Assembly (NCBI RefSeq): GCF_029784155.1
Contig: NC_073693.1
Span: forward strand, 227,183,094-227,247,093
Reading direction: 5' to 3'
DNA length: 64,000 bases
From: Uranotaenia lowii
Taxonomy: Eukaryota; Arthropoda; Insecta; Diptera; Culicidae
In this document: positions 42,809 through 54,865 of the stretch, piece by piece
How the letters are laid out: every line of letters begins with the position of its first letter
Numbering within the stretch: position 1 is the stretch's first letter
Made by a program: the position numbers and the translations under genes
The notes under the pieces: model-generated
What the model was told of the DNA's origin: nothing
The model's input: the letters and a program-made list of their open reading frames with translations, nothing else
Database searches by the model: none

Positions 42809-45466
42809 CTAATTATAAAGAGAACGAATCTCTGCGATGGAAGACTGCATCGATTTACCTCTGAAGTTGTAGATGATTTTGTTGGCCATCTCTTCGATCG
42901 ATTCAATGTCCGCAATCCGATGAAGATCTTCGGTGCTGTGCCAAGGTGGAAGCCGCAAAATCATTTTCAGAACCTTGTTCTGAATCCTCTGGATGGCTTT
43001 CTTCCTCGTCGCGCAACAGCTAGACCAAATCGGAACTGCGTACATTATCGCTGGTCGGAAAACCTGCTTATAAATAAGCATCTTATTCTTCAGGCAAAGT
43101 CGGGATTTTCTGTTGATGAGAGAATAAAGAGATTTAGTGTATTTATTACATTTAGATTGAATATCTTCAATGTGATTTTTAAAAGTAAGATTCCGATCAA
43201 TTGTGAGTCCCAAGTACTTCACGTGATCAGACCATTTTAATGAAACCCATTAAAAGTTATGAAATGATTTTCATTTGGTTTTAAAAAAAATTGCTCTTGG
43301 CTTATGGGGAAATAAAATAAGTTGAGTTTTGGAAGCGTTAGGAGAAATTTTCCACATTTTCAAGTTATTCAAAAAAGAATTTAAATTTTGTTGCACTCTA
43401 TTGAGTACCACCCGTAAATTTCGACCTTTGGCTGAAAGCAAAGTATCATCAGCAAACAATCTTCTACCTTTTCCTTCTTGTACATCAGGAAGATCAGAAG
43501 TAAAAATATTGTATAAAATTGGCCCAAGTATACTACCCTGAGGGACACCAGCTTTAATGGGTGTCCTTTCAGAGCATGAATGTTGATAGCTTACTTGTAA
43601 GGTTCGGCATGTCAAGTAATTTTGAATAATTTTGGTGAGATATACAGGAAAATCAAATCGACCTAATTTAGCTACTAAACCTTTGTGCCAAACACTGTCA
43701 AAAGCTTTTTCAATATCTAGAAGAGCAACACCAGTTGAATAACCTTCAGATTTGCTAGCGTTAATCATATTAGTTACACTCAAGAGTTGATGTGTAGTAG
43801 AATGTCCATGACGAAAACCAAATTGTTCATCAGGGAAAATAGAATTCTGATTAATGTGAATCATCATTCTATTCAAAATAACTCTCTCAAATAGTTTACT
43901 TAAAGAAGGAAGCAAACTAATTGGTCGATAACTTGAAGGCTCTGAAGCACTTTTTCCATGTTTCAAAATTGGAGTTACTTTGGCATTTTTCCATTTATTG
44001 GGAAAATAAGCCAAGTGAAAACATTTATTGAAGATTTTAACTAAAAAATTTAAAGTGCTTACAGGCAACTTTTTAATAAGAATATAGAAAATCCCATCTT
44101 CCCCCGGAGCTTTCATATTTTTAAATTTTTTGAAAATCAATTTAAGTTCATCAATATTTGTCTCACAGGAACTTTCAAATACATTTTGCTTAGAAAAAAT
44201 ATCATCAAATTCAAGGGAAATTTGAGCATCAATTGGACTAACAACGTTTAAATTAAAATCATGAGCAGACTCAAACTGTTGGGCCAATTTTTGAGCTTTT
44301 TCTGCGTTAGTTAAAAGAAGTTTATCCCCATCTTTCAAAGTAGGAATTGGCTTCTGGGGCTTTTTCAGAATTTTAGTTAATTTCCAAAACGGCTTTGAGT
44401 AGGGTTTTATGTCCTCTACTGCTTTAGCAAAATTTTCATTACGGATGAAATTTAAACGACGTTTGATCTCTTTTTGAAGGTCGCAATAAATAAATTTCAA
44501 ATAAGGATCCCTAGTACGTTGATATTGGCGTCGACGAATGTTTTTCAGTCGTATCAAAAACTGAAGATCATCATCAATTAAAGGTTGATTAAATTTATGT
44601 TTAACTTTAGGTATTGAAGCGGCTCTAGCATTGACTATTGAAGTTGTCAAATTATCTACAGCCAAATCAATATCTTCAATTGAATTCAGTGGAACGTTTA
44701 CATCTAAATTACGTTCAATAAAATTCCTATATCGCTCCCAGTCAGCTTTTTGAAAGTTAAAAGTTGATTTTAAAGGGTTTTCAATGGGACTTTGGGATAA
44801 AGAAAAAGTTACTGGAAGGTGGTCTGAATCGAAGTCCGCATGAGTAACTAATTGACTACATTGCTCGCCTAAATCCGTTAGAACCAAATCAATTGTGGAA
44901 GGATTTCTAATCGAAGAAAAACAAGTATGCCCATTAGGATATTCAACAGTATAATAACCTGCAGAGCAGTCATTAAATAAAATATTCCCATTTGAATTTG
45001 ATGAAATATTATTCCAAGATCGGTGTTTTGCATTAAAGTCACCAATAATAAAAAATTTAGATTTGTTTCTGGTGAGTTTTTGTAAATCTCCCTTCAAAAA
45101 AATTTTCTGTTCACCGCTGCATTGAAAAGGCAAATATGCGGCAATAATTATAATTTTCCCCATAGAAGTTTCTAATTCAATTCCAATTGTTTCTAAGACA
45201 TTTGTATTGAAAGAAGGAAGAAGTCTAAATTTGAGACGACTATTGATGACAATAGCTACACCCCCACCTTGTCGATCAAGTCGATCATTTCGCAAAATTT
45301 TAAAGAAAGCATTGCTTTTCAAGTTATTGTCCGGCTTTAAAAAAGTTTCAGTGATGGCAGCAATATGTATGTTTTGAGTTTTCAAAAATAAAAAGAATTC
45401 ATCTTGGTTAGCCAGCAAAGATCTAGCGTTCCAATTCATAATATTTAAACATCTATTTGGATCCAT
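42809..45466 (-). pseudogene. Jockey ORF2, copy B
   Basis: Starts MDPNRCLNIMNWNARSLL at 45466 and runs through endonuclease motifs (AITETF, GGGVAIVINS, IIGDFNAKHRSW) and RT motifs (FPDEQFGFRHGHST, DIEKAFDSVWHKG, GVPQGSILGP, RRLFADDT), uninterrupted to 43271. There, one extra T in a T run shifts the frame (RAIFFKTK, stop). A one-base loss about 20 bp later restores it, and the tail continues (KYLGLTIDRNLTF, 43222) to RSLYN at 42809. The C-terminal segment is therefore separated by one local double lesion. Otherwise it matches copy A closely. Confidence 0.95.
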
Positions 45467-46884
45467 GAGGGAATCGTAAAGTCATAATAATTTTACTAGC
45501 ATAATTAAAAGAAGTATGGAAAGCTTCAAACATTGAATTTGCTTTCAACATAAGTTGCATCATTTCCATTAAATTTTGATGCAAAAATTTTAATTTTTCC
45601 TCAGTAATCTCACCCAAATCAACAAAATTGTTAGGATCAGAAAATGAAGGAGAAGAACAAGTATTTGAATTTCGGGGATTTTCCCAAGCCTTCGCATGAA
45701 CGTTGAGACTTGGTTTTTTCCCATTTTTATTAGTTAAACCTGAAGAGGGAAACCCATTTTCAACCACCTCTGAGAACGATAAACAACGAGTCTGTGGCGC
45801 AGATTCAGCACAGGTAACATTAAAATCATTTCGGGTATTACCCTGCCGTGATTCCAATGTAGGCCGAGGCTGACCGCGAACAGGCAGGTTGTTTGCCGGC
45901 CCGACGTGTGAAGACGAAAAAGAGGAAGGAGGAGAGGAAACTTTTCTGGAAACTTTGGGATTTTTCCTAGAAGCAATAATTTTTGCCCTGATGGGACAGT
46001 CTAGCGAATTCGAGGAATGATTACCTGCGCAATTTGCACACTTGAAAAATTCTGTTTGTGGTTTATCACCACCAAAAAGGCATTTAGATTTTTCATGATC
46101 GAATGAGCCGCAAAGCATGCATCTGGCATTCATTCTACAATTTTTAGTGCCGTGACAAAAAGCTTGACAACGACGACATTGCGTAATATTTTGTAGAAAA
46201 TTAGTAGAAGATTTTCGAAAAGGTTCAAATTTGACTCGACAATGAAACATAAGACGAGCCTTTTCAAGAATTTGCAAATTATTAACTTGATCCTTTTTAA
46301 AATGGAACAAATAAAGCTCAGGAGCAAAACCAACACTACTGATATTATTCGTGTTGGTTCTTTTCCTCATTTGAATTACTTGAATCGGAGAAAAACCTAA
46401 CAAAGAATTTAATTCAGTTGTGATCTCATCCGGTGTCTTATCGCCGGTGAGACCACGAAGTACAACTTTAAAAGGACGATCACTTCTAGTGTCGTAAGTA
46501 AAAAATTGATGGTTTTTTATTATTCAAATAATTTAAAATTTTTTGAAAATCATTAAAAGATTCCGCCAAAATACGAGCAGTTCCCCTTCGACCGATCTGA
46601 AAAGAAATCTTCACATCCTTGACGGAAGTGACGATTTCTTTTCGAAAGGCATTGAAGTCAGGAATCGTGACCGTAATTTGTGGAACCTTTTCGTTTTTAA
46701 GAGTATAAGAAGAAGAAGGTTTCTTAGTACTCTTATCAGAATTAAATATGAATATTTCCTCACCACCTATGTTATGAAGGACATCGAATGAATTGGAAAT
46801 TTCAACTTTTTTGGGCGATGGACCTGAATTAGGTTCGGCAATCCGTTTTCTTCCGGCCCTTGATCCGGCCGATGACTTCCCCAT
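45453..46884 (-). pseudogene. Jockey ORF1, copy B
   Basis: The ATG at 46884 (MGKSSAGSRAGRKR) opens the frame. A one-base insertion near 46500, after LNYLNNKK, shifts it to a stop at 46486. The remainder, including LLGFSPIQVIQMRKR and three zinc knuckles (CRRCQAFCHGTKNC, CMLCGSFDHEKSKC, CANCAGNHSSNSLDC), is open from about 46490 to the stop at 45453. It overlaps the ORF2 start by 14 nt, as in copy A. Non-functional because of the single frameshift. Confidence 0.94.
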
Positions 46885-47063
46885 GCTGGAAAGAAAAGAG
46901 AAAAATATGAATAAAAGAAAATAAAAATAATTTTAGCACTGAGAAGTGCTGATTGAAAAACAGGTAAGGAAAAAATAAATAATGTAAAAATGTTCCTGCA
47001 GGTACACAGCAACGATACGATGCTCCGGCATACGTGTTGACGGCTCAACGGTACAGATGGAAG

Positions 47064-47118
47064 TGATTGTTTGTTTGTTTGTTTGTTTGTTTTTTTGTTT
47101 GTTTGTTTGTTTGTTTGT
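47064..47118. repeat. (GTTT)n microsatellite
   Basis: Runs of GTTT, the continuation of the run at 42551-42566 on the other side of Jockey copy B. Together they are the insertion target. Confidence 0.95.
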
Positions 47119-47722
47119 CCTCTATGGGCTCAGCTGTCTTAAGAGCTAGAGAGCTGAAATTTGGCATGGATGCTTATTAGGACCAGGAATGATGAAAAAT
47201 GTTTTCAAAATTTCGGATGACACCTTCTGAAGGGGGTCGTCCATACAAGACAAATATTGTTTTCGCGATATTGACGTTATTTTTCGTCGGATTGTGATGA
47301 AAATTTGCACATGATGGTTTTGAAAGACGAGCAATCGATTTCAGGCATTGCATTTTGGGTCAGGGGTCGGCAAAAGGGGTCGTCCATATCGACTGTTTAT
47401 TGTTTTTGCGATATTGGCGTTATTATAAATTAGATTGAGATGAAACTTTGCACATAGTAGTTTTGAATGACGAGCAATCAATTCGAGATGCTAAATGCGG
47501 AGTCAGGGGTCGTCCAAAGGGGTCGTCCATATTAACTTTCAATATCTTAGTGATATTAACGTTTTCACACATCGGATTGGGATGAAAATTTGCACATAGG
47601 AGTTATAAGGGACAAACACTAGATTTCACTTATCCACATTAAAGTCAGGGGTCGGCCAAAGGGGTCGTCCATATTAACAGTTCACTGTTAATGCGATATT
47701 GTAGCTATTATACAACGGATTC
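47119..47722. repeat. ~142-bp tandem repeats, left block
   Basis: The word AGGGGTCGTCCATA occurs near 47228, 47377, 47518 and 47660, each unit also containing GATGAAAATTTGCACA and CGATATT. The spacing is 141-146 bp. The block ends in the RTE target ATACAACGGATTC and continues after the RTE at 60054. Confidence 0.9.
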
Positions 47723-48438
47723 TGCAACTCCGATTCTCTACCTCCCCGTGGTGCTAGCTGGGGTGCGAGCAACCTTAGCGGAGATCGGGTACCCAACCCC
47801 GGTGGATGCTTTGGTCGCATGCAGACTGAGTCAGGGGGCTTCGTACGCGTCTGTTCTCCATGTCAGGGGCGGCGTGCGGAGTGCAACAGCGTCCTGGTGG
47901 TGTTCGGGACCCAAAACAGCAACATCACGGCGGTCCTCCTGCGAGATAGTGGGGTTAGCTGCGGGCCTTGGGAGCCTGTGACTACAAAAAACATAAGCAA
48001 CGAACAACGAACAACAAATTTCGGATGGAAATCGGCAAAGACCCACGCGACGAAAAGGGACAAGCGATTGGAAACTTGGAACATGGAACTGCCGATCTCA
48101 TTTTTAAACTGTCGACAGTCGAAGATGTCGACTTATATTTCGTGTGCACAGTTGAAATTTATTTTACATGTGAAACACTAGTGTGGTGTCGAAGTATAAG
48201 TGCTCTTCAAAGTGATTAACCGTTGTGCCACCTGATTTCATCGGATGACATCGAAAAATCATCACGAAGAACCCGGGCAAAGTGATTCAAATTGCCTATT
48301 GTGAACCGTCTAGGATAGACCCATTTTGAACCGTCGATAAGTATTCTTTTATGTTATTGTTTTTTGTATGCGTCTGTGAAAGATCATATCTGCGTTGTCG
48401 AAGTGTGTTAAGCGAGCGGCCCGGCCGTCTCGATTGGT

Positions 48439-49814
48439 ATGCAAGAGATTGTATGCGTGGAGATGGATGAATGCGCGAGAGTGAGTTCCGCGTTGTGTTC
48501 TCAGTGCTGTGGGAGAATAACAACGACGGATGAACAAGCTCTCTGTTTTGGAAGTTGCAAGAAAGCTTTTCACATCACGTGCTTGACGCACACGGTGTGT
48601 CAAAATTATGAATTAGTTCGAAAAATAAAAAAATTTGTTTTTGTGTGTGATGAATGTTTGATTGATTCTGGTGTGAATAGTAATGCTAATAACTTGGTTG
48701 ATATGATAAATAATATAAAAAGAGAAAATCGATGAGATGAATAAGCAAATGATAGTTTCGTCTGACTTAAAGAAACAGATTCAGAATATTGTGCGTGAGG
48801 AAATGAAACCATTTTCTGGATCAACTAATAATAATAAGGTTGAAGTTGCCAGATATACTTTACGTTCGACTTCCAAAAAAAGAAAATTAAGTGATAATGA
48901 AAAAACTCCAACATTGTCTTACTCTAAAGTATTTAAAACTGCACAAACACCGGTAGTGTCAAAATTTGTTAATAAGCAAGTGCCATATGATAGAAATTCG
49001 GCCAAACGTGATAACGCTGACAAAAATAGCATAAGCCAAAATACTTCTTTAGCTAAATTGGAGGAAACAGTTCGTTTCAAACCAATTAAAGAACAAAATA
49101 TTGATGTAACGCGTAAAGATTTGAAATCTTCATTTGATCCGGTAGCTTTGGGTGTAATATCAGTTCGTTACATTGAATCAACAGCAGAAGTTTTGGTGAT
49201 GTGCGACGAAGGAAAAGGCACAGACTTTTATGGCACATGCTTTGAAAGTTTTAGGAAAGAAGTATTCAATAGATATAAAACAACCTGCAAAACCTAAGAT
49301 TAAAGTTGTGGGATTTGCAGAAGAGGATAATTTTGATGATAAATTTTTTGTAGAAATGTTTAAAAAACAAAACAGTTTGCCAGACTCTGAAATTCAGGTA
49401 GTTCATATTGAAAACAATAAGAAATGGAAGTATAATCCGATGATTGCTACTATGGAAGTTGATTCGGAAACGTTTAATAAACTTACAAATAGAGGTAGAG
49501 TAAATATCGGTTGGGAACGTTGTAAACTTTTTGAAGACATTAATGTTCGGCGTTGTTATAATTGTTGGAATTTTGGTCACAAAGCTGAGTTCTGCAAAGA
49601 GTCAATCCGTTGTGCCAAGTGCGGCGAAGGTCACAATACAAATGAGTGCACTGCACAATGTGAAAAGTGTATAAATTTTATAAATCATAATAGTACAGTG
49701 AAGTTAGACTTGGAGAAAAAAGTTGATATTTGTCACCCTGCATGGAGTTATGATTGTGAAATATATAAAAGGAAAGCCTCAAATGCAAGAAAGTTTATCG
49801 ATTACGGCAAATAG
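48439..49814 (+). pseudogene. ORF1 of the CR1-like LINE: PHD finger plus zinc knuckles
   Basis: The ATG at 48439 opens a frame with C20-x2-C23, C36-x3-C40, H45-x2-C48 and C70-x2-C73, a PHD finger (CSQCCGRI...CKKAFHITC...FVCDEC). A frameshift after KRENR (stop at 48733) leads to a second frame from 48737 (MNKQMIVSSDLKKQ) with a basic, Ser-rich region. A second frameshift near 49230 leads to HALKVLGKKYSIDIKQ, then to CCHC knuckles CYNCWNFGHKAEFC and CAKCGEGHNTNEC and further Cys. It ends DYGK at TAG 49812-49814. ORF2 continues in the same frame with no ATG. Such ORF1 proteins bind element RNA; the PHD finger may bind chromatin. Confidence 0.92.
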
Positions 49815-49820
49815 CAATCA
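49812..49820 (+). promoter_or_regulatory. Candidate stop-codon readthrough site TAG-CAA-TCA
   Basis: The ORF1 stop is TAG followed by CAA TCA, which fits the UAG-CAR-YYA consensus known to promote readthrough in tobacco mosaic virus and others. ORF2 lies in the same frame with no ATG before its first conserved motif, so readthrough would yield an ORF1-ORF2 fusion. An alternative is a mutated sense codon in a fused ORF. Confidence 0.45.
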
Positions 49821-51428
49821 ACATCTGATATATTATATCTTAATGTTTGCGGTTTGCTAAGCAGCCTCGACGAAATTTGCGTAATAGCTCAAGAATTGAA
49901 ACCTTTAATTATAGTATTAGTTGAAACTCACCTAACGGAAGACTTGAATTCAAATTCATTGAATATAATGGGCTACACCATGATACACTGCTTTTCGCAC
50001 TCAAGACATACTGGAGGAGTTACAATGTATGTACGGAATGTTTTTAAAATTGACATTGTATTAAATGCATGTGTTGAAATGAACTGGATTCTGGCAGCAA
50101 AACTTAATGATGGGAAAAAGCAAATTGTCGTTGGAGGAATTTATCATTCCCCAAATACAAGCAATGCTCGGTTCTTAGATATTCTGGAAAATACTTGGCT
50201 GAATGAAATTGCTATAGATGAAATCGACAATTTCTTTTGTGGAGATTTCAATATTAATTTCAATAACGAGATTGAGTGTAGAGATTTGAGGCGTGTCATG
50301 GAGGCAAACAGCTTTCGACAAATTGTCACTGAAGACACTAGGATAACGACTAACAGCAGTACTAGAATAGACTTGGTGTTCACAAATGTGGAAAGTGCTG
50401 AAGCGATTATCATTCCAGATTTTCGAGTGTCAGACCATGAGTCAGTCAACATTTATGCTGGATTAGGACTTAATGCTGCCGTACCCGAAACCTACCACAC
50501 ATTAAATGATTGGAGTCGTTATAGCAGAAATTCATTACGTCAGCTTCTTGAGGCAGGATTGCCAACATTGAGATGCGCAGACTTTAATGAGTTGGTAAGA
50601 CGTATCGATTTATTATTGAAGAATAGTGTTAATGCACTTGTACAGCAAAAAAGAGTTCGTGAAAAACTGGTACTTAATGGTACTGGTTCTGGTACTCAAT
50701 GGTACTCAAGAAATCTTAGTGATATGAAAAAACGAAGAGACAAACTGTATAAAAAATTCTTAAGAAACAAATGTGAAAGAAGCTGGCGTAATTACAAAAC
50801 TGTGAGAAATGAGTACTCGCGTAAAATTAAAGAAGCAAAAAATAAATCTATTTAAGATGAACTGGAGAAGAACAAATCTAATGGTAACCTACTTTGGAAA
50901 ACGATAAAACGATTAATAAGTACAAATGGTGCCAAAGCCGATTCGATTTCATTCAATGGAGTTGAAATAACAGATGAATCTGAAATTGCCCAGAAGTTCA
51001 ATGACTTCTTCATCGATAGTGTCATGCAAATTCATGATAGTATTCCGGCAAGTTCCAGTAATTGCATTGAGCAGATTATTTATACCGGCGGAAAATTTCG
51101 CACATTTGAAGCAATAAGTAGTCAAGAGTTTGATGAAATCGTTAACAATATGAAACCCACTGCGGGTATTGAAAATGTCTCTTTGAGAGTCTTCAAAGAT
51201 TCTTTGTCTTTACTAGCAAATCCGTTACGAGATGTTATGAACACAAGTCTCCGATCAGGGATTGTTCCAGATACGTGGAAATATTCAACAGTTGTTCCTA
51301 TTGAAAAAGAGAAGAATGCGCGAGAGGCATCACTTTATCGCCCTATAAACATGTTGGAAATCCAAGAAAACGTGCTAGAGTTAGCAGTTAAAAGGCAGTT
51401 TTTGCGATTCATTGAGTCCGTAGATATA

Positions 51429-52407
51429 CAGTACCGTTCATAATTGTATAGAAATTGGAAGCAAGCGTACTGTCACTTCGACTTTGAACTTCCATAACTT
51501 TTTACTCTGATGATATTTTTTGATCAACTATCACACTATTATATCACACAATTTGAGCTTTCTGGAGTTTGTGTGGCCTGAGAAACAGTAATTCTACGAA
51601 AATCGGACTTTTTGGACTTTTTCATTCAAACTGCAATATCTCTGAAACTATGCTAAATTTTTATTGAAATTTTGCACAGTGATTGTTGAAATAAAAAGCT
51701 AGCATATCTGAAGTTTTTGAAAAGTTCTATCGATGAGATCAAAAGTTACGCGAGGTGTAATATTTCAAGCATGAACCTTGAAATGCGATTTCTATAGAAT
51801 TTTGGACGATTCATGAGAACAATATCGTTTCCTCCACCAACCAAAAAAAAATGTCTGGCAAAAGCAATAAAGAAAAGAAAAAATGGAATAAATGGTCCAT
51901 TTGTGTTTTGAAATCAGAAACTCGCGATATTGTTGTGATTCTTCGGTTGAAATAGATTTACTGGTTGTTAAACAGAGAATATGATTTTACTATGGGAACA
52001 TTCGTCCAAAATTCTATAGAAATCGCATTTCAAGGTTCATGCCTGAAATATTTCACCTCGCGTAACTTTTGATCTCATCGATAGAACTTTTCGAAAACTT
52101 CAGACATGCTAGCTTTATGTTTCAACAATCACTGTGCAAAATTTTCATAAAAAATGTAGCATAGTTTCAGAGATATTGCAGTTTGAATGAAAAAAGTCCA
52201 AAAAGTCTGATTTTCGTAGAATTACTGTTTCTCAGGCCACAAAAACTCCAGAAAGCTCAAATTGTGTGATATAATAGTGTGATAGTTGATCTATCTAACG
52301 CAAAAAACTTGATCAAAAAATATCATCAGAGTAAAAAGTTATGAAAGTTCAAAGTCGAAGTGACAGTGCGCTTGCTTCCAATTTCTATACAATTATGAAC
52401 GGTACTG
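51429..52407. mobile_element. Foldback MITE with ~390-bp arms, TA-flanked
   Basis: CAGTACCGTTCATAATTGTA at the left is mirrored by the same sequence inverted at the right. The two arms are reverse complements over most of the element, with scattered differences, leaving a centre of about 170 bp. TA flanks it at 51427-51428 and 52408-52409. Removing it with one TA makes the LINE RT frame read VDILIADQSGF. CAGT ends with a TA duplication point to a pogo/Tc1-type transposase. No coding sequence. Confidence 0.93.
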
Positions 52408-52601
52408 TACTTATCGCCGATCAGTCTGGATTCAGGAACCAACACTCAACAGAATCTGCAGTGAATTTATTACTTCGTAATTGGAAGATCAACATCGAAA
52501 ATGGTACCTACACTGTTGCGGTGTTTCTTGATTTTAAGAGAGCATTTGAGACTATTGATCGATTGCTTTTAATGGATGTGTTGGTAAGAGTTGGTATCGA
52601 T

Positions 52602-54865
52602 CAGGGCCGTAGGAAGAACCGACTCATGGGGGGGGTTTTGGTGACTAATGTTTACCTATGATTTTTTACTTAAAAACTCAGGAATAAAAAAAATTAAAAC
52701 AAATTATGTTTGTAACTATATGATTATTCATTATTAAGTACTCATTAATATTTCACGTATGAAATGGTAACTTGAAAAAAGACACGAATGCCACAAGGAT
52801 GGAAAAGTGTCATTGACAAAACCTTTAAAAAAAAGTAGCTTTAGATAAGTGGTCTTAGCCTAAAGGGTGAGCTATTTTTTTTTATTAAACCTCTAAAAAC
52901 AAAATATGAAATTTGCTTCCATCGATGGATAATTTTTTTGAATTTATTTAAAAGTATTTTAGATCAAAGTTGTATGATTTGATCATAAAAAAAGTTCTTT
53001 TTAGGGTAGCCCTCAATTTCTTAAAAATAAACTTATTCAATACTCAAATCAAACAAGCCCAATCTTCTAAACTCTTTTGCAAATTCCAAAATTCTAACCT
53101 TTGATGAAAATAAATACAACTTTCCAAAAAAAAAAACAGGAAGAGAAAAAAAAACGAATCAAATTTGCTTGATGCAAATTTGAACTAAGTTTATGATTTT
53201 AGTTTGGAATTTGGCTTTAAAAAAGCTACTATATTAATAATGTTAAACAATACACCATGAAAATAAAAAAAATTGTGCAGATTTTTAAGTTATCTCAGGT
53301 TCTTGTTTCTGAAACAGGAAATATTTTTCATAAAGAATAAATGTTTGATTTTTTTTAAATATAATTTGGAATATTTTGCATGAATCAAAACTTAGAAAAT
53401 TATTTCAAATTCTATTTTATGAGATTTTTAGAGGGGTCGACTGGATGATTTAATGTAATTATTTTTCGGCATAACAGTCTTTATATTTGTGATTTTCAGC
53501 TGAATTGTGTGTACATACTAATTCTGATTAAAAACTTTGAAATCTGGAAATTGAATTGACAATTTTTTAAGTTAATGTTCTCTTGAATTTCTCAACAATT
53601 TTATGTTGATTGAAAAACTCATTCACAAGCTGAATTTTTTTCTGAATTTTAAATCTGAATTTAAACCTGAATCCAAAAATTAAACTTTGAATCTGTTTCT
53701 GAATTTCTATACGATTTTCGAAATGTACAAAAAATACGATTTAAGAATCTTAATTCCAGATTAGAATTTCATGAGCCAAATCTTAGAGCCCTCATTCATG
53801 GATCTATTATTGAAATTCTCTAGTCCTACTTTAATCTTATCTTCATTATTTCAATCATTTATTTTTAATCTGTTTTATGAATCTGATTGAAAATGAGAAT
53901 TTCTAATGATGAATCTGAATCTGGTTTTCAATTTTGAATAGCCTCTTAGAAGCTTTTAATGTTGAAATTTTGTGTTAGAAAAAAATTTAAGAACTTCGAA
54001 TTTGAATATAGAACAAATCTCTTCTTTTTCCACATTCGGAAAACTATTATCAAAATATTGAATTTCATATGAATGCAAAACCGAAATCGAACACGGGTTT
54101 CCTACTTTCTTATGATTATTCGAACTGAAAATCAAGAATCCCAAGCTTGATACACCATAATAAATACGAAAATATGTAGAAATACAATGCTGGTTATAGG
54201 AATATGGAACCAAAACCTCCAAAATGGGTTAAATTTAAAATTTAATATTCAGACCTGAATTTCTATGATGAGGTTGCCAAGATTGGCCCGGATATTTATT
54301 ATTGAATTTGGGAAAAGTCCGATCCGACCCGATTGCCCAGATTTCATTGGAAATGCCCGGATTTTGCCCGGGATTGTCCTCATTCTCATTCTCAAATGAA
54401 ACTTAGAAAAAACAAATAGTACTGTAATTTTTTTTATGTGTTCAAAATTTTTGCATCAAGTTTGAAAGAATAATCATTCTAGATTTTTTATGGGTAATTT
54501 CTGGGTTTTTTCCAAAATTGCCCGGTTTTGCCTGGATTTGGTCAACAATTTTTAAATCGAATACACTGATTCAAAACATTTGTTCGGCCCGGATACATGC
54601 TGTAAAAAAATCTGACAATCTTATTCTATGCACAAGTGAGAAAATTTTGAAAAACTGTAGCAGAATTTTGTACTTGAAATGGGTTTTTGAGGTTTTTGTA
54701 TTAGTTTTTAGTCCAGATAGTTACTCTTGAATATCTTTGCTCTACTATCATAATTTGAGTATGAATTTAAAATTTTGAGTGTAGAGTAGAATACCTCGCC
54801 TGCTTTTTTGGACACTCATGGGGGGGGTTTAACCCCCAAAACCCCCCCCCGTTCCTACGGCCATG
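52602..54865. mobile_element. hAT-like element (hAT-1), 2.26 kb, no transposase
   Basis: The left end CAGGGCCGTAGGAA and the right end, read inward CATGGCCGTAGGAA, match at 13 of 14 positions. A perfect 8-bp duplication GTATCGAT is at 52594-52601 and 54866-54873. Removal with one copy restores the LINE frame (VRVGIDSTVLNW). G and C tracts lie just inside both ends (52627 and 54822-54850). The 2.2-kb interior is AT-rich with no gene seen and contains another small element at 54270-54546. Confidence 0.92.
54270..54546. mobile_element. Candidate small MITE with GAGGTTGCCA end and CCGGGC motifs
   Basis: It starts GAGGTTGCCAAGATTGGCCC and its right side, read inward, has ACCAAATCCAGGCAAAAC then CGGGCAATTTTGG. 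GCCCGGAT and TTGCCCGG words recur through the interior. It resembles the element at 8520-8834 (GGTTGCCAGA end, CCGGGC motifs). No target duplication could be fixed, so the borders are approximate. Confidence 0.5.

Larger units (their letters stand above)
42567..47063 (-). mobile_element. Full-length Jockey-clade retrotransposon, copy B (inverted)
   Basis: Same family as the copy at 23502, in the opposite orientation, with few differences along 4.5 kb. The 5' end is at 47063 and the A tail (here T run) at 42567-42575. Both flanks are (GTTT)n microsatellite, so the target duplication cannot be read exactly, but the insertion is into that run. Unlike copy A it has no internal DNA element, and it has small frame-disrupting changes in both ORFs. 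Confidence 0.95.

Noticed and set aside
47070..47740. CRISPR-like array
   Set aside because: Units of ~142 bp are contiguous tandem repeats without spacers, in eukaryotic transposon DNA.
47819..48181. 120-codon open frame at the RTE 5' end
   Set aside because: It is in a different frame from the endonuclease (KLGTWNCRS) and runs into the inserted LINE, so it is a shadow of the RTE 5' region.
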